From contig NC_084687.1 in NCBI RefSeq assembly GCF_028389875.1, positions 4,190,157 through 4,254,156 on the forward strand: 64,000 nt of DNA. Direction: 5' to 3'. Made by a program: the position numbers and the translations under genes. The notes under the pieces are model-generated. The model searched no databases. It worked only from the letters and a program-made list of their open reading frames with translations, and was not told the origin of the DNA. The number at the start of each line of letters is the position of its first letter. Within the stretch, counting starts at the first letter, position 1. This document shows positions 45,401 through 56,725 of the stretch, in pieces. This DNA comes from Rhea pennata (taxonomy: Eukaryota; Chordata; Aves; Rheiformes; Rheidae).

Positions 45401-48400
45401 AAATGATGCTCCAAGAACGTCTTTTCTGGAAAACCTGGTGGAGCAGAGGCAAGCACACTGCCAGAGCTGGAATGCTACCCATTTGTGGGCATCCTCTTGA
45501 GCACTGGGACAGGCTTCCACTTGCAGTCTGGTGGCTAAGCAAGCACTGGAGCAGCGAAGTACCAGAGCAAAATCATCCGCAGCCCCCAGTCCCTATGGCA
45601 AGTGTGTAACTCTGGGTGTGCTGCTGGGATGTCATTGAACACAATGGAAGGGAGTTGTCTTGAACTCCTGGCTCAAATCATGTTTAAACCTGTGGAAGTC
45701 ACGAGCATCTCTGCTGGCATCTTGGCATGTTGGGATTTTCCGGTGGCCTGTCCACCTTGGAGTTGGTGGATTGTGAGCGCACGACAAGTGCTGCCTTGGC
45801 ACCTTGTGGGCTGCCAGTCACTGCTTCCAGGCTGGTTATCAACCTCTGTGCAAGCACATGCACCTCTTAGTGTAGTTATTGCTTATCTCCTGAGCTCCAA
45901 AGGGATGCTGCCAGGTTCCATTTGTCATTACTACAGTCTACAGCAGGGCTATTTAATTTAGTTGTAACAAGGTCTGATGGATATCTTTGCTGAGGCCTGC
46001 CAGTTTCTACCATAGTGCAGCTGCTCCCTGAGAGATAGGAACAGTGAGAAATAAAGGATCTTGCATAGAAATGCAGATGCTATCCAGACCTCGACTGGTC
46101 TCAAACACGCAATGTTATTGATGGTACGAATCCAGGCAAGACACTGCTCTTGGGAGTAGGTCCGGTCCAGATGCCGAGAGCACGACGGGGAATGGAGCAG
46201 GTTCTCCCTGGGGGGTGGGTTTTCCACCCCACGCTGCAGTGCCGAACAGCCTGTGAGCACCTCAACGCAGCCCCAGTGATCCCACACGGAGCGCAAAGAT
46301 CCCAGCAGAGCTCCAAGCCACTTTCTCCTACTCTGCTGCGGGCACTGGGCTTCACAAGGCAAATCTGGATCCGCAGCCTCTTTCTTTGACTGGGAGAGAC
46401 ACTGAGATGGTACCAGTAGGTGCTGTAGGTTAGCATTTGGGGGAAAGAGGTGTATATTCTCCTGTTCTTGTGTTACTAAAAATAACACCTGAGGTTATCA
46501 AAAACAGGGTTTTTTTTGTACTCGTTTCCTCTTTTGTTCTTGCAGTTTGTTTACTCCACTGCCTCTCACTGAAACTGTGAGTCAGTCGGTTTCGTTTTCT
46601 GGCTCTCGATGGAGCACTCGCAGGCACCGCATTCGCGTTTGCATTTGTGTTCGCTCGGCTCCTCCGTAAGGTGGGATTTGTTTACCGCCAAATAAACCTG
46701 TTCCTGCAAAACAAAAAACCAATCCCCTGAAAACACAGCGAGGACGAGGACACCAGGACGAGGCCTTGTCATTTCCCTTCACCTTTATTTACACAACCTG
46801 AACTCTATGTAACCTGACTCTCCGCACGACAGGTCCGCTCCTGCAGCCCAGGTGGGGCCAGGCCCATGTGCCTGGAGTTGCATATGGGCTGCGAAGATGT
46901 GGCTATCCCAGAAAAGCTTCCCAGTGACTGGCATGGCATGTTTTGGATACTTGCAGGGTCTAACGGGGAGGTGTTGCCAGGAGAGCAGTGTCCGGCTCTG
47001 GGATGCAGCTTGGGCAGGAGCATCTCTGAGCTGGAAATGCAGTTTGCATCTGCAGAGCCAGTCTGGCTGGGACGGTCAGTGCCGGTGGGTGGACATACTG
47101 GGGTGCTGCGAAAGGGGCTTTAGCTGGGCTTGCTGAAATAAGTTGCACCCCTATTAGAGAGCAATGCTGGTACAGATCTGCAGATACCTTCATACTGGTG
47201 GAGTGATTTCAGCACAGAGTATTTCTGAAGCAGTCACTGTTTCTCCACCAAAAACGTTTCTGAACGAGGCCTGAACTCTGACTAGGCTGTATTGCAGTAA
47301 TGGGCGCCTGGGGTCAGGGACTCGTCATGTGTTTTCAAGCAATAGTCATGTTACCAGCGCACCTTGCAGAATGATCACCCAAGGCACAGGGTCTGCAGGT
47401 CCCTGCGCACCTGATGTTCTCGTGAGTAGCTAGTTTAAGGGACCTGGGCCCAGTGCTTTGCACCCTGTTTAATGTCTGTGAAGTACAAGGTCTCCACCCG
47501 GTATGGGGATACCCTGTCAGAAAGGCAGGGCTCTGATATGTCCATGCTATTTTTGTCTTCTATGACTTCTGCATCATGGATAAGAACCTGGGAAGAATTG
47601 CATTGATTTCCCAGTCCCAGAGCTGATTCCCCGACTCCTGCGAGGTGACGTAGCTGGGCTGCCAACTGGTTGGGAGCCTGGGCTCTAGGCCAGGTTGCTC
47701 CTTGAGCCAGGCTGCACTCCCTAGGACTGCAGTAACTGTGACCTCTAATCAAAAACGTCGCGTGACAGCCTGGGTACTTTCCCCAGGAACTATGTAATGA
47801 GTGTGATAAGGTATCCATCACCATGGTACACATGGGATTGAAACATCTAGCTGGGCCTTTCCCTTCCCTGTGGCAGCACAAAGCAGCGCCGGCACAGGGG
47901 AAACACGGCCTGCTTGTCTGTGCTGCAGTGTTTGCCCTCGTGCCCTCCGTGCGTGGTTTCCAGACAGTCCCAGATTTCTCGCCACCAGATGCTGGTTCCT
48001 TCTGACTCACTTCCTGCTTGTGCACAGAGCCAGGGCTGTTTTCGCGCGCACCGCCAGAGACGGGTTACATTGCTGCACGGGCGCGTTCCCCCGCTGAACC
48101 GTGAATACCTGGTGTACCAAGCCTCGGCTGTTTACGAGAGCGAGGGGAGGAAGCCACAGCACCCAGAAGCAATCCCAGCCTCACCCACAACAGCCCCAGC
48201 TGCAGCCTCCTACCCCCGTGCGCTTATTGCTTCCACATGTATTTGTTATCAAAGCAGGGGATTTGGGTGTCCGCTCACGCAGAGTGGTGACGGACGGGTT
48301 TGTTGTAGGAGAAGCAGAGCCACCTCTGTGGGGCTCACAGTTTATGAGTTATTTCAAAGGCTCTCCTTTCTGTCTCAGGCATAGGCCATGCAGAAGTCAC

Positions 48401-51400
48401 AGTCCCAGCCTTGTCATTGCTGCTGTCAGGCTGATGGGTATATGTGAGACAGACAGTGTGCAATTGAATCAGCAAGATACCTTAAAATGACCAACTGACC
48501 TTCTGCTTTCCACATCATTGCTGATGCCTTGCAGAAATTCCCTGTGGGACTCACAGGGGCACAATTATGGGAGATATTTAAAAAGAAGACCAGATTGTTA
48601 AGAAATATGCTATAGGAAACAATCTTGCATTGCCTGCTGGGGAATGATGGGCTGCACGGAACTGAACTTCATCTCCAGTTTGTTTGGATACCTGATTTCT
48701 GAAAATGTTTGTGCTGAGGTGTTCCCTTACCAAGAGGTGCTGTCATGTGGAAAGAGCTGCCAAGTGCAAGCATTTGAACATCTGGTTTGTTTTATGACAG
48801 TCCTAGGACTGTGTCTTGCCAAAAATGGATCAAAAATGGGGGCCTTTGCCCCTAAAAATCAGGAATAGCTCTCAAAAAGCTGTTTTGAAGCCAATTTAAG
48901 TTGGATTCTGTTTGTTTTACCTTCTGCTGTTCAAATGTTTAGAGCTATGATCCCCAAGCATTGCTCTGCAACTGCAAGGGGAGAAATACTGGTAATCTTA
49001 GCTACAGTTCTCACATGTCCTAGTAACTTTCAAAATGCCACTGAGCTGTGCAGATGGGCCCTGGCAGAAGGGTCTTGCTAGCTGATGAGAGTCATAACTG
49101 CCTGAAACGTGAGCACTCTTTGGGTGTTCACATGGGGAGAGAGGGGCCGGGGGGCAGGACGTGGGGTTGCACAGTGAGGGGAAGGATGCAGATCTCTCTG
49201 GGGAAGGGTGTGTGAAATCTGTGGGGATGGGAGGGGTCCCGTTGCCCTGCAGAGCGTGGGGAAGTCTAAGAGCAGGTGCAGAGTCTGGCTGCCAGGATGC
49301 TGGGTGGGGGTAGCTTGCACTAAATTAGCTTGCCTCCTTAGGCTGTATAAGGAAGGCAGCAAAGGGAGAGGACCACCACCAAGGATACTCAGGGAGTTAA
49401 GAGCTGGTTAAGCAGAGGGCCAACGTTAATATAAACAGCACAAGTTTAGGCTGGGAATGAAGGAATGATCTCCCTCCAACCTGGGAAGGAGTGAGAAGAC
49501 AAGCTGCTTGCTGGACTTTGCCCCTTGTCTGTCTCTCAGAAGACCAAGTGGCTGAGCAGACCGAGGAGGTGTTTCGGAGCTATGCCTTCTACCGCTACCA
49601 ACAGGAGAGAGAAGAGAGAGGGGACGAAGTGCCCATGGACCCAGAGATTGCAGAGATTCAGCAGGACCTAAGCAGGTAAAACCTTGATACTGACTCTACT
49701 GCACATCCCTAAACCCTGTCCTAAGCCAGACTCTGTTATGGACCACCACTCCATCCTGCTTACCAGACTTGCTTTTTGTGCCATCTCCTCTCTTGGCAGC
49801 ATGGAGAGCCTGGTGGGAAGACGCCTGGCCATTATTGGTGATGACATTTATGAGCGGTACGATGCAGAGTTTCGCTGCATGCTGAAATCCCTGCAGCCCA
49901 CCAAGGGAAACGCCTATGAATACTTCACCAGGATAGCCTCCAGGTAAGGCTGCCTGCTCCCTCAGGGCAGGCAGGACACTTTCTCCTATAGGAAGCCAGA
50001 AGGAAAGGTGAAACTGTGGGCAATGCACAAAGCAAAGTGTCCAGCTAGTCTGTTTAAAACATTGTCACCAACCTAGAGCAGCTGCCCTCCAAGCTCTGCC
50101 CCAGCACTCAGATTCTGCCAGTCAATTCAAGCTTTCATCCCTGGCCCTCCAGTCAAGCTTCAAATAAGTTCACCAGTTGTTTTCTGCCTGTCTGCTCTTG
50201 CTCCTGCTGCTGCACACTATTTGAACAGTCTTCACATGAAAATCATCTTGGCTGCGCAGCAGCAGTCCTTGCACAAGCTGATTGGGGTCAGAAAGTTTGG
50301 GGAACATGTCTGGAAAATATGACTTTGCACATCACTAGCAAAGCAAGAGTCCCAGTTGTCATTCAGGGATAAAACCAGACCTGGATGAAGACAGACCTGC
50401 TGCTATGGTGCTTGCTTACTGGCTAGGAATTCCTAATGGTTCAGGCTTTCCAGAGGCACAAAGCAAACATGGCTGTGCAGAGGTGGGGCAGGTACTCGCT
50501 ATTCTTGGCACTGTCTGCTGAGAACAGGATCAGACTAAATCACAGACACTGTATCACACAGACCTGCAGAGCCTGCAGCTGTCTAGCATGGGTGATGCCT
50601 TCCCAGCTTTCTCATTTGAAGCACAGCTATAGGATGAAGGCAAAGAGAGAAGGTTTTGCCCTGATCATGCGATCCTGTGACATGGCTTGGATCCATGTCC
50701 TGAGCAAGTTTGCACTAGTTCCATCAAGGTAGCTTTGCAAGGTCAAATCATGCTCCAGGGGGGTTAATTCTCACCTCCATCTCTGCATTTTGTCTGTAAG
50801 GAAACCGAGACACTGTGAACACTAAATGGGTTGCTCAGGGTCATGCAGAAAATCTCTGGCAGAGCTAGGGGAAAAAACTGGGTCTCTGGGTTCCCAGCAT
50901 GGCAGCCTGGGCCCGAGCCCTCACTGCTCCTCTAAGCATGCCTGGCTCTGACCCAGACCCATCCCTGTGCACACTCTGCTCAGTGTATGTTGTCTAACTG
51001 CCTCTCTTCTGTCCTTTTCCTGCTCCCCTGTCCATGGGAAGCCATGCTGCGCTGTTTTCACCGCTTTGCCACCTTGAGGCGGTTAACGCACCGCAAACAG
51101 GTAAATTAACCTCTGTCCCTCTCTTTGTGCCACCTGTTTCGTTGTTGTTCCTTCCCCAGGCTCTAACTTCCCTCTCCTGCCACATGCACTTCAGTGACAG
51201 CTCGATGTGACTCTGTGGAGAGGACGGTTCCCTTCAGCTTTGCAGACAGGAACAGCTGTGATAGGGCACCAGATTAAAACATAGGGCCTGAATCTAGTCT
51301 TTCCTTTCTTTTCTTTTCTTCTTCTTCTTGCTTGCCTCATTGGAAAACAGGGGGAAAAAGATCTTCAAAAATTTGTCTAGCTAAATCTGTGCAAGACCTG

Positions 51401-52749
51401 CACTTAGTGATGCAGTTTGTGCCCATAGCAAACAAAACCTGGATCCAGAGCAATAAGTATCAACAAGGCACATGTGGGAGGCCCTCTGGCCTGTGGAAGG
51501 GTCAGTCCAAAGCAAGATCAGGTTTTGGTCCTGCAGGACTTTGTCTATTTTGGAAAAGGGAAAATTCTGTTCTAACAAACTTGGGCCCTATATTTAAACT
51601 TCCCAACCTTTGTGTATGACTGCACAAGCCAGGGATGCTTTGGGACAGGTAGGTTGTAGCTCCTGTTCCTGGTTGTGCGTGTAACAGCTATGAGCATGCT
51701 GTAGTCCACAGCCTGATGGCTTAAACTGGCACCAGTTCCTGCTTAACCTGTTATAATACCCTTGTCCATGAAAACATGGGTAGCTCAGGAGCTACTCCAT
51801 AGGCAGCTGATGTGCCTTGCAGATACAGGCAGGGACCCGATGGAAAAGCAGAATGGATGGGAGGGTGTCAGGACCACAAAAGTCACTCCAAAGCTTCTAC
51901 TCTAGTGATCTGGAAATAGCAGCTGCATGGGCAGGATTTGCGGATTTCCTTTTTCCCAGAATAGCTCTAGCCCACCTAATTGAGGCAAACTGGTTGTGAC
52001 TGAGACTATACTTGTTCTGCTCTGAAAGCACAACCCGGTTATTCACGGCCATTTTTTTGCTTAGTCACAAAATCACTACTTTGTAGGTGTGCCTAAGGTG
52101 CACCTCAAGGCCAGTACAGCATCCCAGGCCCTGCTTTGCGGCCCGCACTACCAAGAGCCAGCAGCCTGGGCAATACAGGGATGGACAGCCAAGGAAAGTC
52201 CCAGCCAACTATGGCAATGTTTTCTTTCCAGATATGTTACTTAAGCAGACCATTATCTTTGTTTCAGCTTATTCGAGAGTGGCATTAATTGGGGCCGGGT
52301 GATTGCACTGCTGGGCTTTGGCTACCGCATGGCCATCCACGTCTATCAGCACGGCGTAACAGGTTTCCTCCGCCGGATCGCCCGCTACGTCGCAGAGTTC
52401 ATGCTTCGGAACCGCATTGCCCAGTGGATCGCTCAGCAGGGAGGATGGGTGAGTGAGCTGGGCCACAGGCTGTCCCAGGAAAACTCAGGGCCAAGGGGTG
52501 CCAGCTGGTGAAAAGTGTAGGCTGGGGACTGTGATAATGCTGAGGCTGGTGGGATTATACTCATATGAGCAGAGCAGAAACCTGGCTGAGGCAGAGTGCA
52601 GGTGAATTTAATGGATCTTCTGGTAACTCTCTGTTTCTTGTCAGGTGGCTGCGCTCGATCTGGACAATGTTTACGTGAAGTATATGCTGGTGGTGGTGGC
52701 CCTTGTTGTGGTGGGGCATTTAGTGGTACGACGCTTCTTCAGGTCCTGA
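42371..52749 (+). CDS. BAK1: BAK1, BCL-2 antagonist/killer 1 (five coding exons)
   Basis: BAK is the C-tail-anchored outer mitochondrial membrane protein (also at the ER) that, once activated by BH3-only proteins, oligomerises and releases cytochrome c. Joining 42371..42458, 49540..49675, 49800..49943, 52268..52448 and 52645..52749 gives 654 nt, 217 residues plus stop, with GT-AG at each junction. Visible parts are EVFRSYAFYRYQQE (helix 1, residues about 39-52) and the BH3 LVGRRLAIIGDDIYERYDAE (79-98) with its core LAIIGDD. BH1 is SLFESGINWGRVIALLGFG (123-141) and BH2 is AQWIAQQGGW (174-183). The C-terminal anchor YMLVVVALVVVGHLVV (about 196-211) is followed by RRFFRS. The length is close to human BAK (211 residues). 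The gene is intact and divergent from ITPR3, as in human. Confidence 0.98.
44290..44410 (+). repeat. MIR/CORE-SINE-like relic
   Basis: CTTCAGTTCTCATCTATAAA followed by ATGGGGATAGTAGCGCTTCC, then a run of weaker matches, corresponds to the MIR segment cctcagtttcctcatctgtaaaatggggataataat. Confidence 0.6.
44730..44860 (-). repeat. Possible MIR/CORE-SINE-like relic, opposite orientation
   Basis: CTAAAGCACTTTGCTAAGAA, GGTATAGGTATTGCTA and GGGAAACTGGGAG follow the antisense order of a MIR 3' half (gcgctttac, aggtaggtactatta, ggaaactgagg). It is weakly conserved. Confidence 0.4.
46578..46599. promoter_or_regulatory. AP-1 and ISRE composite site in BAK1 intron 2
   Basis: TGAGTCA (46578-46584) is a perfect AP-1 site. 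Three bases later, GGTTTCGTTTTC (46588-46599) reads GAAAACGAAACC on the minus strand, a perfect match to the ISRE GAAANNGAAACY. A further GAAAC lies just left of the AP-1 site and a forkhead-like TTGTTTAC at about 46677-46684. Function is inferred from motifs only. Confidence 0.45.
49540..49675 (+). CDS. BAK1: BAK1 coding exon 2 (helix 1)
   Basis: 136 nt, acceptor TCTCAG, donor GTAAAA. It encodes EDQVAEQTEEVFRSYAFYRY and on to EIAEIQQDLS, then two bases of the Ser codon completed by the next exon. Confidence 0.97.
49800..49943 (+). CDS. BAK1: BAK1 coding exon 3 (BH3)
   Basis: 144 nt, acceptor TGGCAG, donor GTAAGG. It encodes the BH3 helix and LKSLQPTKGNAYEYFTRIAS. It ends in phase 2, so a cassette exon with length not divisible by three inserted after it changes the frame. 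Confidence 0.97.
50790..50930 (-). repeat. MIR/CORE-SINE-like relic
   Basis: AAGGAAACCGAGACACTG, GGTTGCTCAGGGTCATGCAG, CTGGCAGAGCTAGGGG, ACTGGGTCTCTGGGTTCCCA follow the antisense order of MIR (ggaaactgaggc, ttgcccaaggtcacacag, ggcagagccagga, aacccaggtctc). Confidence 0.6.
51079..51100 (+). CDS. BAK1: Candidate alternative micro-exon, N-BAK type (BH3-only BAK isoform)
   Basis: In intron 4, a pyrimidine-rich acceptor (TTTTCACCGCTTTGCCACCTTGAG, read here as two parts either side of the CGC) precedes 22 nt and a donor GTAAAT. Mammals have a 20-nt neuronal exon at the same place in BAK1, which shifts the frame and gives N-BAK, a BH3-only protein. Here, inclusion reads RRLTHRKQ, continues into the next exon as LIREWH and stops, giving about 136 residues that keep BH3 and lose BH1, BH2 and the membrane anchor. 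The exon length (22 versus 20) depends on which acceptor is used. RNA evidence is not available to me. Confidence 0.5.
52268..52448 (+). CDS. BAK1: BAK1 coding exon 4 (BH1 and core)
   Basis: 181 nt, acceptor TTTCAG, donor GTGAGT. It encodes SLFESGINWGRVIALLGFGY through WIAQQGGW, including BH1 and most of BH2, and ends in phase 0. Confidence 0.97.
52645..52749 (+). CDS. BAK1: BAK1 last coding exon (membrane anchor)
   Basis: 105 nt including the TGA stop, acceptor TTGTCAG. It encodes VAALDLDNVYVKYMLVVVAL and on to RRFFRS, the tail anchor with the short basic end that directs insertion into the mitochondrial outer membrane. Confidence 0.97.
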   Translation: MAALDLDNVYVKYMLVVVALVVVGHLVVRRFFRS

Positions 52750-52852
52750 CTGACATGGGGACAGAGGCTGGGGGGGTCTGGCTAAGCTCTCTCTCAAATC
52801 TCTGCTCTGCAATAACAACGTCTCCCAAGAGAGGAAGATTCAAGGAACCTCC

Positions 52853-52879
52853 GAGAGAGAGAGAGAGAGAGAGAGAGAG
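52853..52879. repeat. (GA)n microsatellite, 27 bp, in the BAK1 3'UTR
   Basis: Thirteen and a half GA units, beginning 104 nt after the BAK1 stop codon. Confidence 0.95.
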
Positions 52880-54429
52880 CAGCTTGGACCTATGACCCTT
52901 CCACCGTGGGGCCCAGGGTCTCTACCATTCATGGAGGCACCATCAGAAGCTACTGAGAGAGGCAGCAAGGCAGGAGGTTTGACTTTGTCATCTGTTTTAT
53001 GCCTCCCTTAGCTGCTGAGGAAAGAGCATCATGACACTCCTAGCATACAGCACTGAGACAGGAGAACAGGCATAGAGACTGGAGGAATGAATGGGTTATG
53101 ATAACGCCTCTGTGTGTGTGTACGCGTGTGTTTTGTCCACTCTATGCTGTTCTCGAGAGCACTCCCTGGGGCAGGTGCAGAGCTGATGCTTTTGCTGATG
53201 GCTCTAGCCCAGACTGTGCCTGCATTTGAAGAGGGTTTGCAGCCTTGGTTGCAAACTGCTGCAGTTCTTGTTTGTAAGTCACCAGAAGGGCAAGCCATCA
53301 TTAGAAAACCTGTGAGGGGGTTGCCTTCACTTTCCCTCTGCTCCTGAGCCCAAATACTTGAGCCTTCTCTTTTCCTCTTAATCAACAACTCTGCCTCTTT
53401 TGAAAGAAACACTGACTACCTGTCATCTGACAGTCGATGGTAATACCTGACAATGCTGGCAGGCAGGTTTTCTATAACCAGAACCTGGAGACCTGCAGCT
53501 GACAGAGGTACTGGGGCCACATTGCCTGCTCCTCAGCCCTCCTGAGAGTTCAAAGGCTGCATGCCAGCAGGCCTAAGAAACACCAGCAGGTCTCCAAACA
53601 CTAAAACGCTGTTTTGGGTGACTAACAGCCATATAGGCAACGCACCCTCCCTCCAGTTCTGTTGGGTACTTCCCTGCAGCAGACTTGTGTGCAGGCAAAA
53701 GAGCAGGCCAAGTGAGATCAGTTGGCCTCCCTCGCTCTCAGCGGGAGGCACTGGAATTGCATCCAATCCTGGCATCAGCTCTTTGCCTTTTGAACTCGGC
53801 TGGGCTGGACGGTCCACGCATGCCCTGTTTAAGCTCAGGGCTGCAGTCTCCAAGCAGCATAGACAGCAAGACACAGCATGCTGCCCCTTCTGTGGATGGT
53901 TTCTTTGGCAAGTGACTTGACCTTATCCTGTTCACAACTGAAGCTTAAGCATGACTTCTGGGCAGGGAGGGAAGCAGGTGCCATTCTCTCATCCCAAATC
54001 TTTATGACTTTTGCAAAACAGGGGAAAATCCCAGTGTGGACTCCTAAAGCAGTTTGGCCTGCTGGGGGACCTCAGAGGTAGGAAATGAGCAGTGGCCCAA
54101 TGCCTGGCCTCCTCTCCAAATTCAGACAGAGCCCTTCTAGCCTGGAGCTAGGCAAATGGGACTAGCAGTAACAAAACCCTGAACAGGCTGAGCTCTCCTG
54201 CCCTTGGGAGCCTTGTCTGGTTTTCCTGCTGCAGAGAAGGCTGTGGTCACAACTGACACTGGCTATGTCTGTGGCATGAAGATCACCAAACCAGGGCAGA
54301 GCTGGTCCCACCTTCTTCCCGCCTGGTGATGCCTGCTATCTGACAGTCGTGAGAGCCCAAGGGCAAAGGCAGCGGGGAAGGTCTGAGACACCTTGAGAGC
54401 AGCCCATCTGCTCCACTGTAACAAAGGCA

Positions 54430-55510
54430 TTCCTGATAGACATTTGTCTAACCTCTTCTTAAAAACTTCCAGTATTGCCTCTGCATGCCACTGATTCCTA
54501 CCTTAATCTTCACACAGATTTTTCTTTAATGTCTATCCCTTACTTCAGTTTAAGCTTGTTACTCCATGTCCTGTCCAAACCTAGTGATAGGACAATTTAT
54601 TTCCTTTCTCTTTGCAGATGCAGAGGTTTAGCAGGATCAGCCATATTTTTTTTTTTTATCACTTATCATATCTCTCATGTTCCAGTCCATTTTTAACCTA
54701 AGAGTAACAAACTTTCCAGCCTCCTTCTGTATCAGAATCATTCTATGCTTATCTTATCTGACTAGAAAGGCATTAAAATATTTGCTATAATATTCCTCTT
54801 CTATATATCGCTTTGTTTGGGTTACTTCCTGTGTTATATACCTTTGTGCTGGGCAGCTCAAAACTCCAGTGGATTGTCTGCCCAGGTTTTACAGCTGTGC
54901 TGATACTCTTCAAATAGTAAAGCATCCACATACTTCACTTGTCCCCTTACAAGTGTGTTACTTTGCATTTATCCACACACAGCTTCATTTACCATCATGC
55001 TGCCTGTTCAACTGTCTTTAGCAGGTCTTGAGACTTCCTGATTCTTCTCTAGTTTGAACTTGTCTAAATAACAGTGTCATCTGTAGTCTTCCCATCACCA
55101 CAGCTTACCTTCTCTTCCGGGTGAAAACACCACCAGATGGAGCCTTTTTTCCACAATGAAAGTGAACTGCTAGTTGTTATTTTCCTTTTCTCTTAATCAG
55201 CCACCTTATACACATGCCACTGTCCTCTAGGCTAGCTGTTTTCTTTGGTCATGTCTCCAGCAGGACTTTGTCAGAGGTCTTTGGAAAGAAAAAAAAAATA
55301 AGAGAGACATATACATCAGCATGTCCTTTCATTCACTACTTTACTGACACACTCCAAAAACTCTAACATTTTGGAGGAAACTTCTGGTTACACAAAAAGC
55401 CATGCTGCTTTTAACTTACCGTCATTTTCCAGACGAGATGTTTTACCTTGCTAACTAAATTCAGATGTAAGGCTAGCTGATTTTTTTTTTTTTTTTTTTT
55501 TTTAAATGAC
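54430..55510 (-). mobile_element. Old CR1-type LINE remnant
   Basis: On the plus strand the sequence follows, with many changes and gaps, the antisense of a CR1 3' region. Matching pieces in order are CTAACCTCTTCTTAAAAACTTCCAG, shown here only as its parts CTAACCTCTTCTTA and AAAACTTCCAG; TTACTCCATGTCCTGTCC; GTGTTACTTTGCATTTATCC; TCTTTGGAAAGA; and CCATGCTGCTTTTAACTTACC. A T23 run at 55481-55503 ends it. No open frame survives. Confidence 0.55.
55481..55503. repeat. Homopolymer T23
   Basis: An uninterrupted T run at the right end of the CR1-like stretch. Confidence 0.95.
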
Positions 55511-56680
55511 ATTTTTCAGCCTTATGGTAGATGATCAAGGCTTGGTAAAGTCTGTGATACCAAAACCAAGAAAGAAACTTTAAAAACAGAGGAAAAACAG
55601 GTGCTGTAACAAAGGAGTGGTTCCATTTTTAACCATTTTCTCAGGGGATTTGCAGGGAGGGTTGTCTCAGGATATCAGCTCTGCTCTTACCTCTCCTAGC
55701 CTCAGCGGACAACCTTCCCTGGCACTGGTTTCCAAATGGAGAAAAGCTTGAACTGGGAATGTGAATGGGGTGACTGGTCTGTAGTACTGTGTCCTGTCAC
55801 TGGATGGCAACAGCACTGCATATAAAGCACCCAGGTGCTGGCTCCCACACACAGAGAGGCTGAACTCCCACTGAAGGAGGAATCTTCATGCAGGTCCCCC
55901 TCTTTGCCCTGGTGAGCTTGGTGCTCATTAGCTGTGGGCTGTACCACTCCAAGCTGGCTTGTGCTGTGCTCTGACACACAGCAAAGGCAATGTCACTGGG
56001 TTTGTATCTGACTGCTGTTTGGGAAAGCATCAAGTACTTCAGGGCATCAGGAACAGGCTAAAGCAGGGTCTTCCCCTTTGGATTTGCTGGGTCCAAGGCA
56101 GACTAAGATGAGAAGGTCTGACCCTCCCCAGAAGTTGATGCTGTCTGTAGGAGTTGGTGGGTCCTTTCTAGCAGCTATGTACCTTGAAGGCCCACTCAGC
56201 AGAATTCAGGCAGGGGGCCTGGACAAGGTACCTTAGGCCTCCTTGACTATATGCAGAAGGCTTTTGCTTCTCAGAATGGAGCCAGCAGCTGCTTTTACAA
56301 AAAAGTGTTTCCGCTACAGAAATAAGAGCTCTATAAAAGCTACACTTTACTCACAGGGCTGAATGAGCTGATTTATTTTGATGGGATTAAAGATCTGATC
56401 AACTATAATATTTTTAAACAGCTTAGTTTAACTGCCAATCCAATCACATATTGCACCTTGTATAAGAACTAGACCATCTGATGCACTGAATAGCAGGACT
56501 CTCCTGTTGTCACCTTCTCATCCACCATGGTGCTATTAGGGCATGGCTGCCCCTTGGGCTTTGGCTTGTTCCCCTGGTAAACAAGGGAAACAGTGGCAAC
56601 CCTCAACTGGAAAACGAGGGCAGGAAATGAGGAGAAGGCTCTGCCATGGTTGTTCACAAGGAGAAGGTAACCCCAGATTG

Positions 56681-56725
56681 TTCACAGAATCACTTAGGTT
56701 GGAAGGAAAGTGCACCCCACCTAAA
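56681..56725 (-). mobile_element. Short CR1 3'-end fragment
   Basis: CACAGAATCACTTAGGTTGG followed by AAGG is the antisense of the usual CR1 3' end (agaatcatagaatggtttgggttggaaggg). Only about 40 bp can be followed. Confidence 0.45.

Larger units (their letters stand above)
42459..49539 (+). other. BAK1: BAK1 intron 2
   Basis: A 7.1-kb intron. It contains two SINE-like relics (44290-44410 and 44730-44860), a G10 run near 42.49 kb, an AP-1/ISRE composite at 46578-46599 and slightly GC-rich patches at 46.15-46.4, 46.57-46.76 and 48.0-48.3 kb. No coding exon is recognised. Confidence 0.85.
49944..52267 (+). other. BAK1: BAK1 intron 4 (between the BH3 and BH1 exons)
   Basis: A 2.3-kb intron. 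It holds a MIR-like relic (50790-50930) and the candidate N-BAK micro-exon (51079-51100). Nothing else is recognised. The introns on either side are short: 49676-49799 and 52449-52644. Confidence 0.85.
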
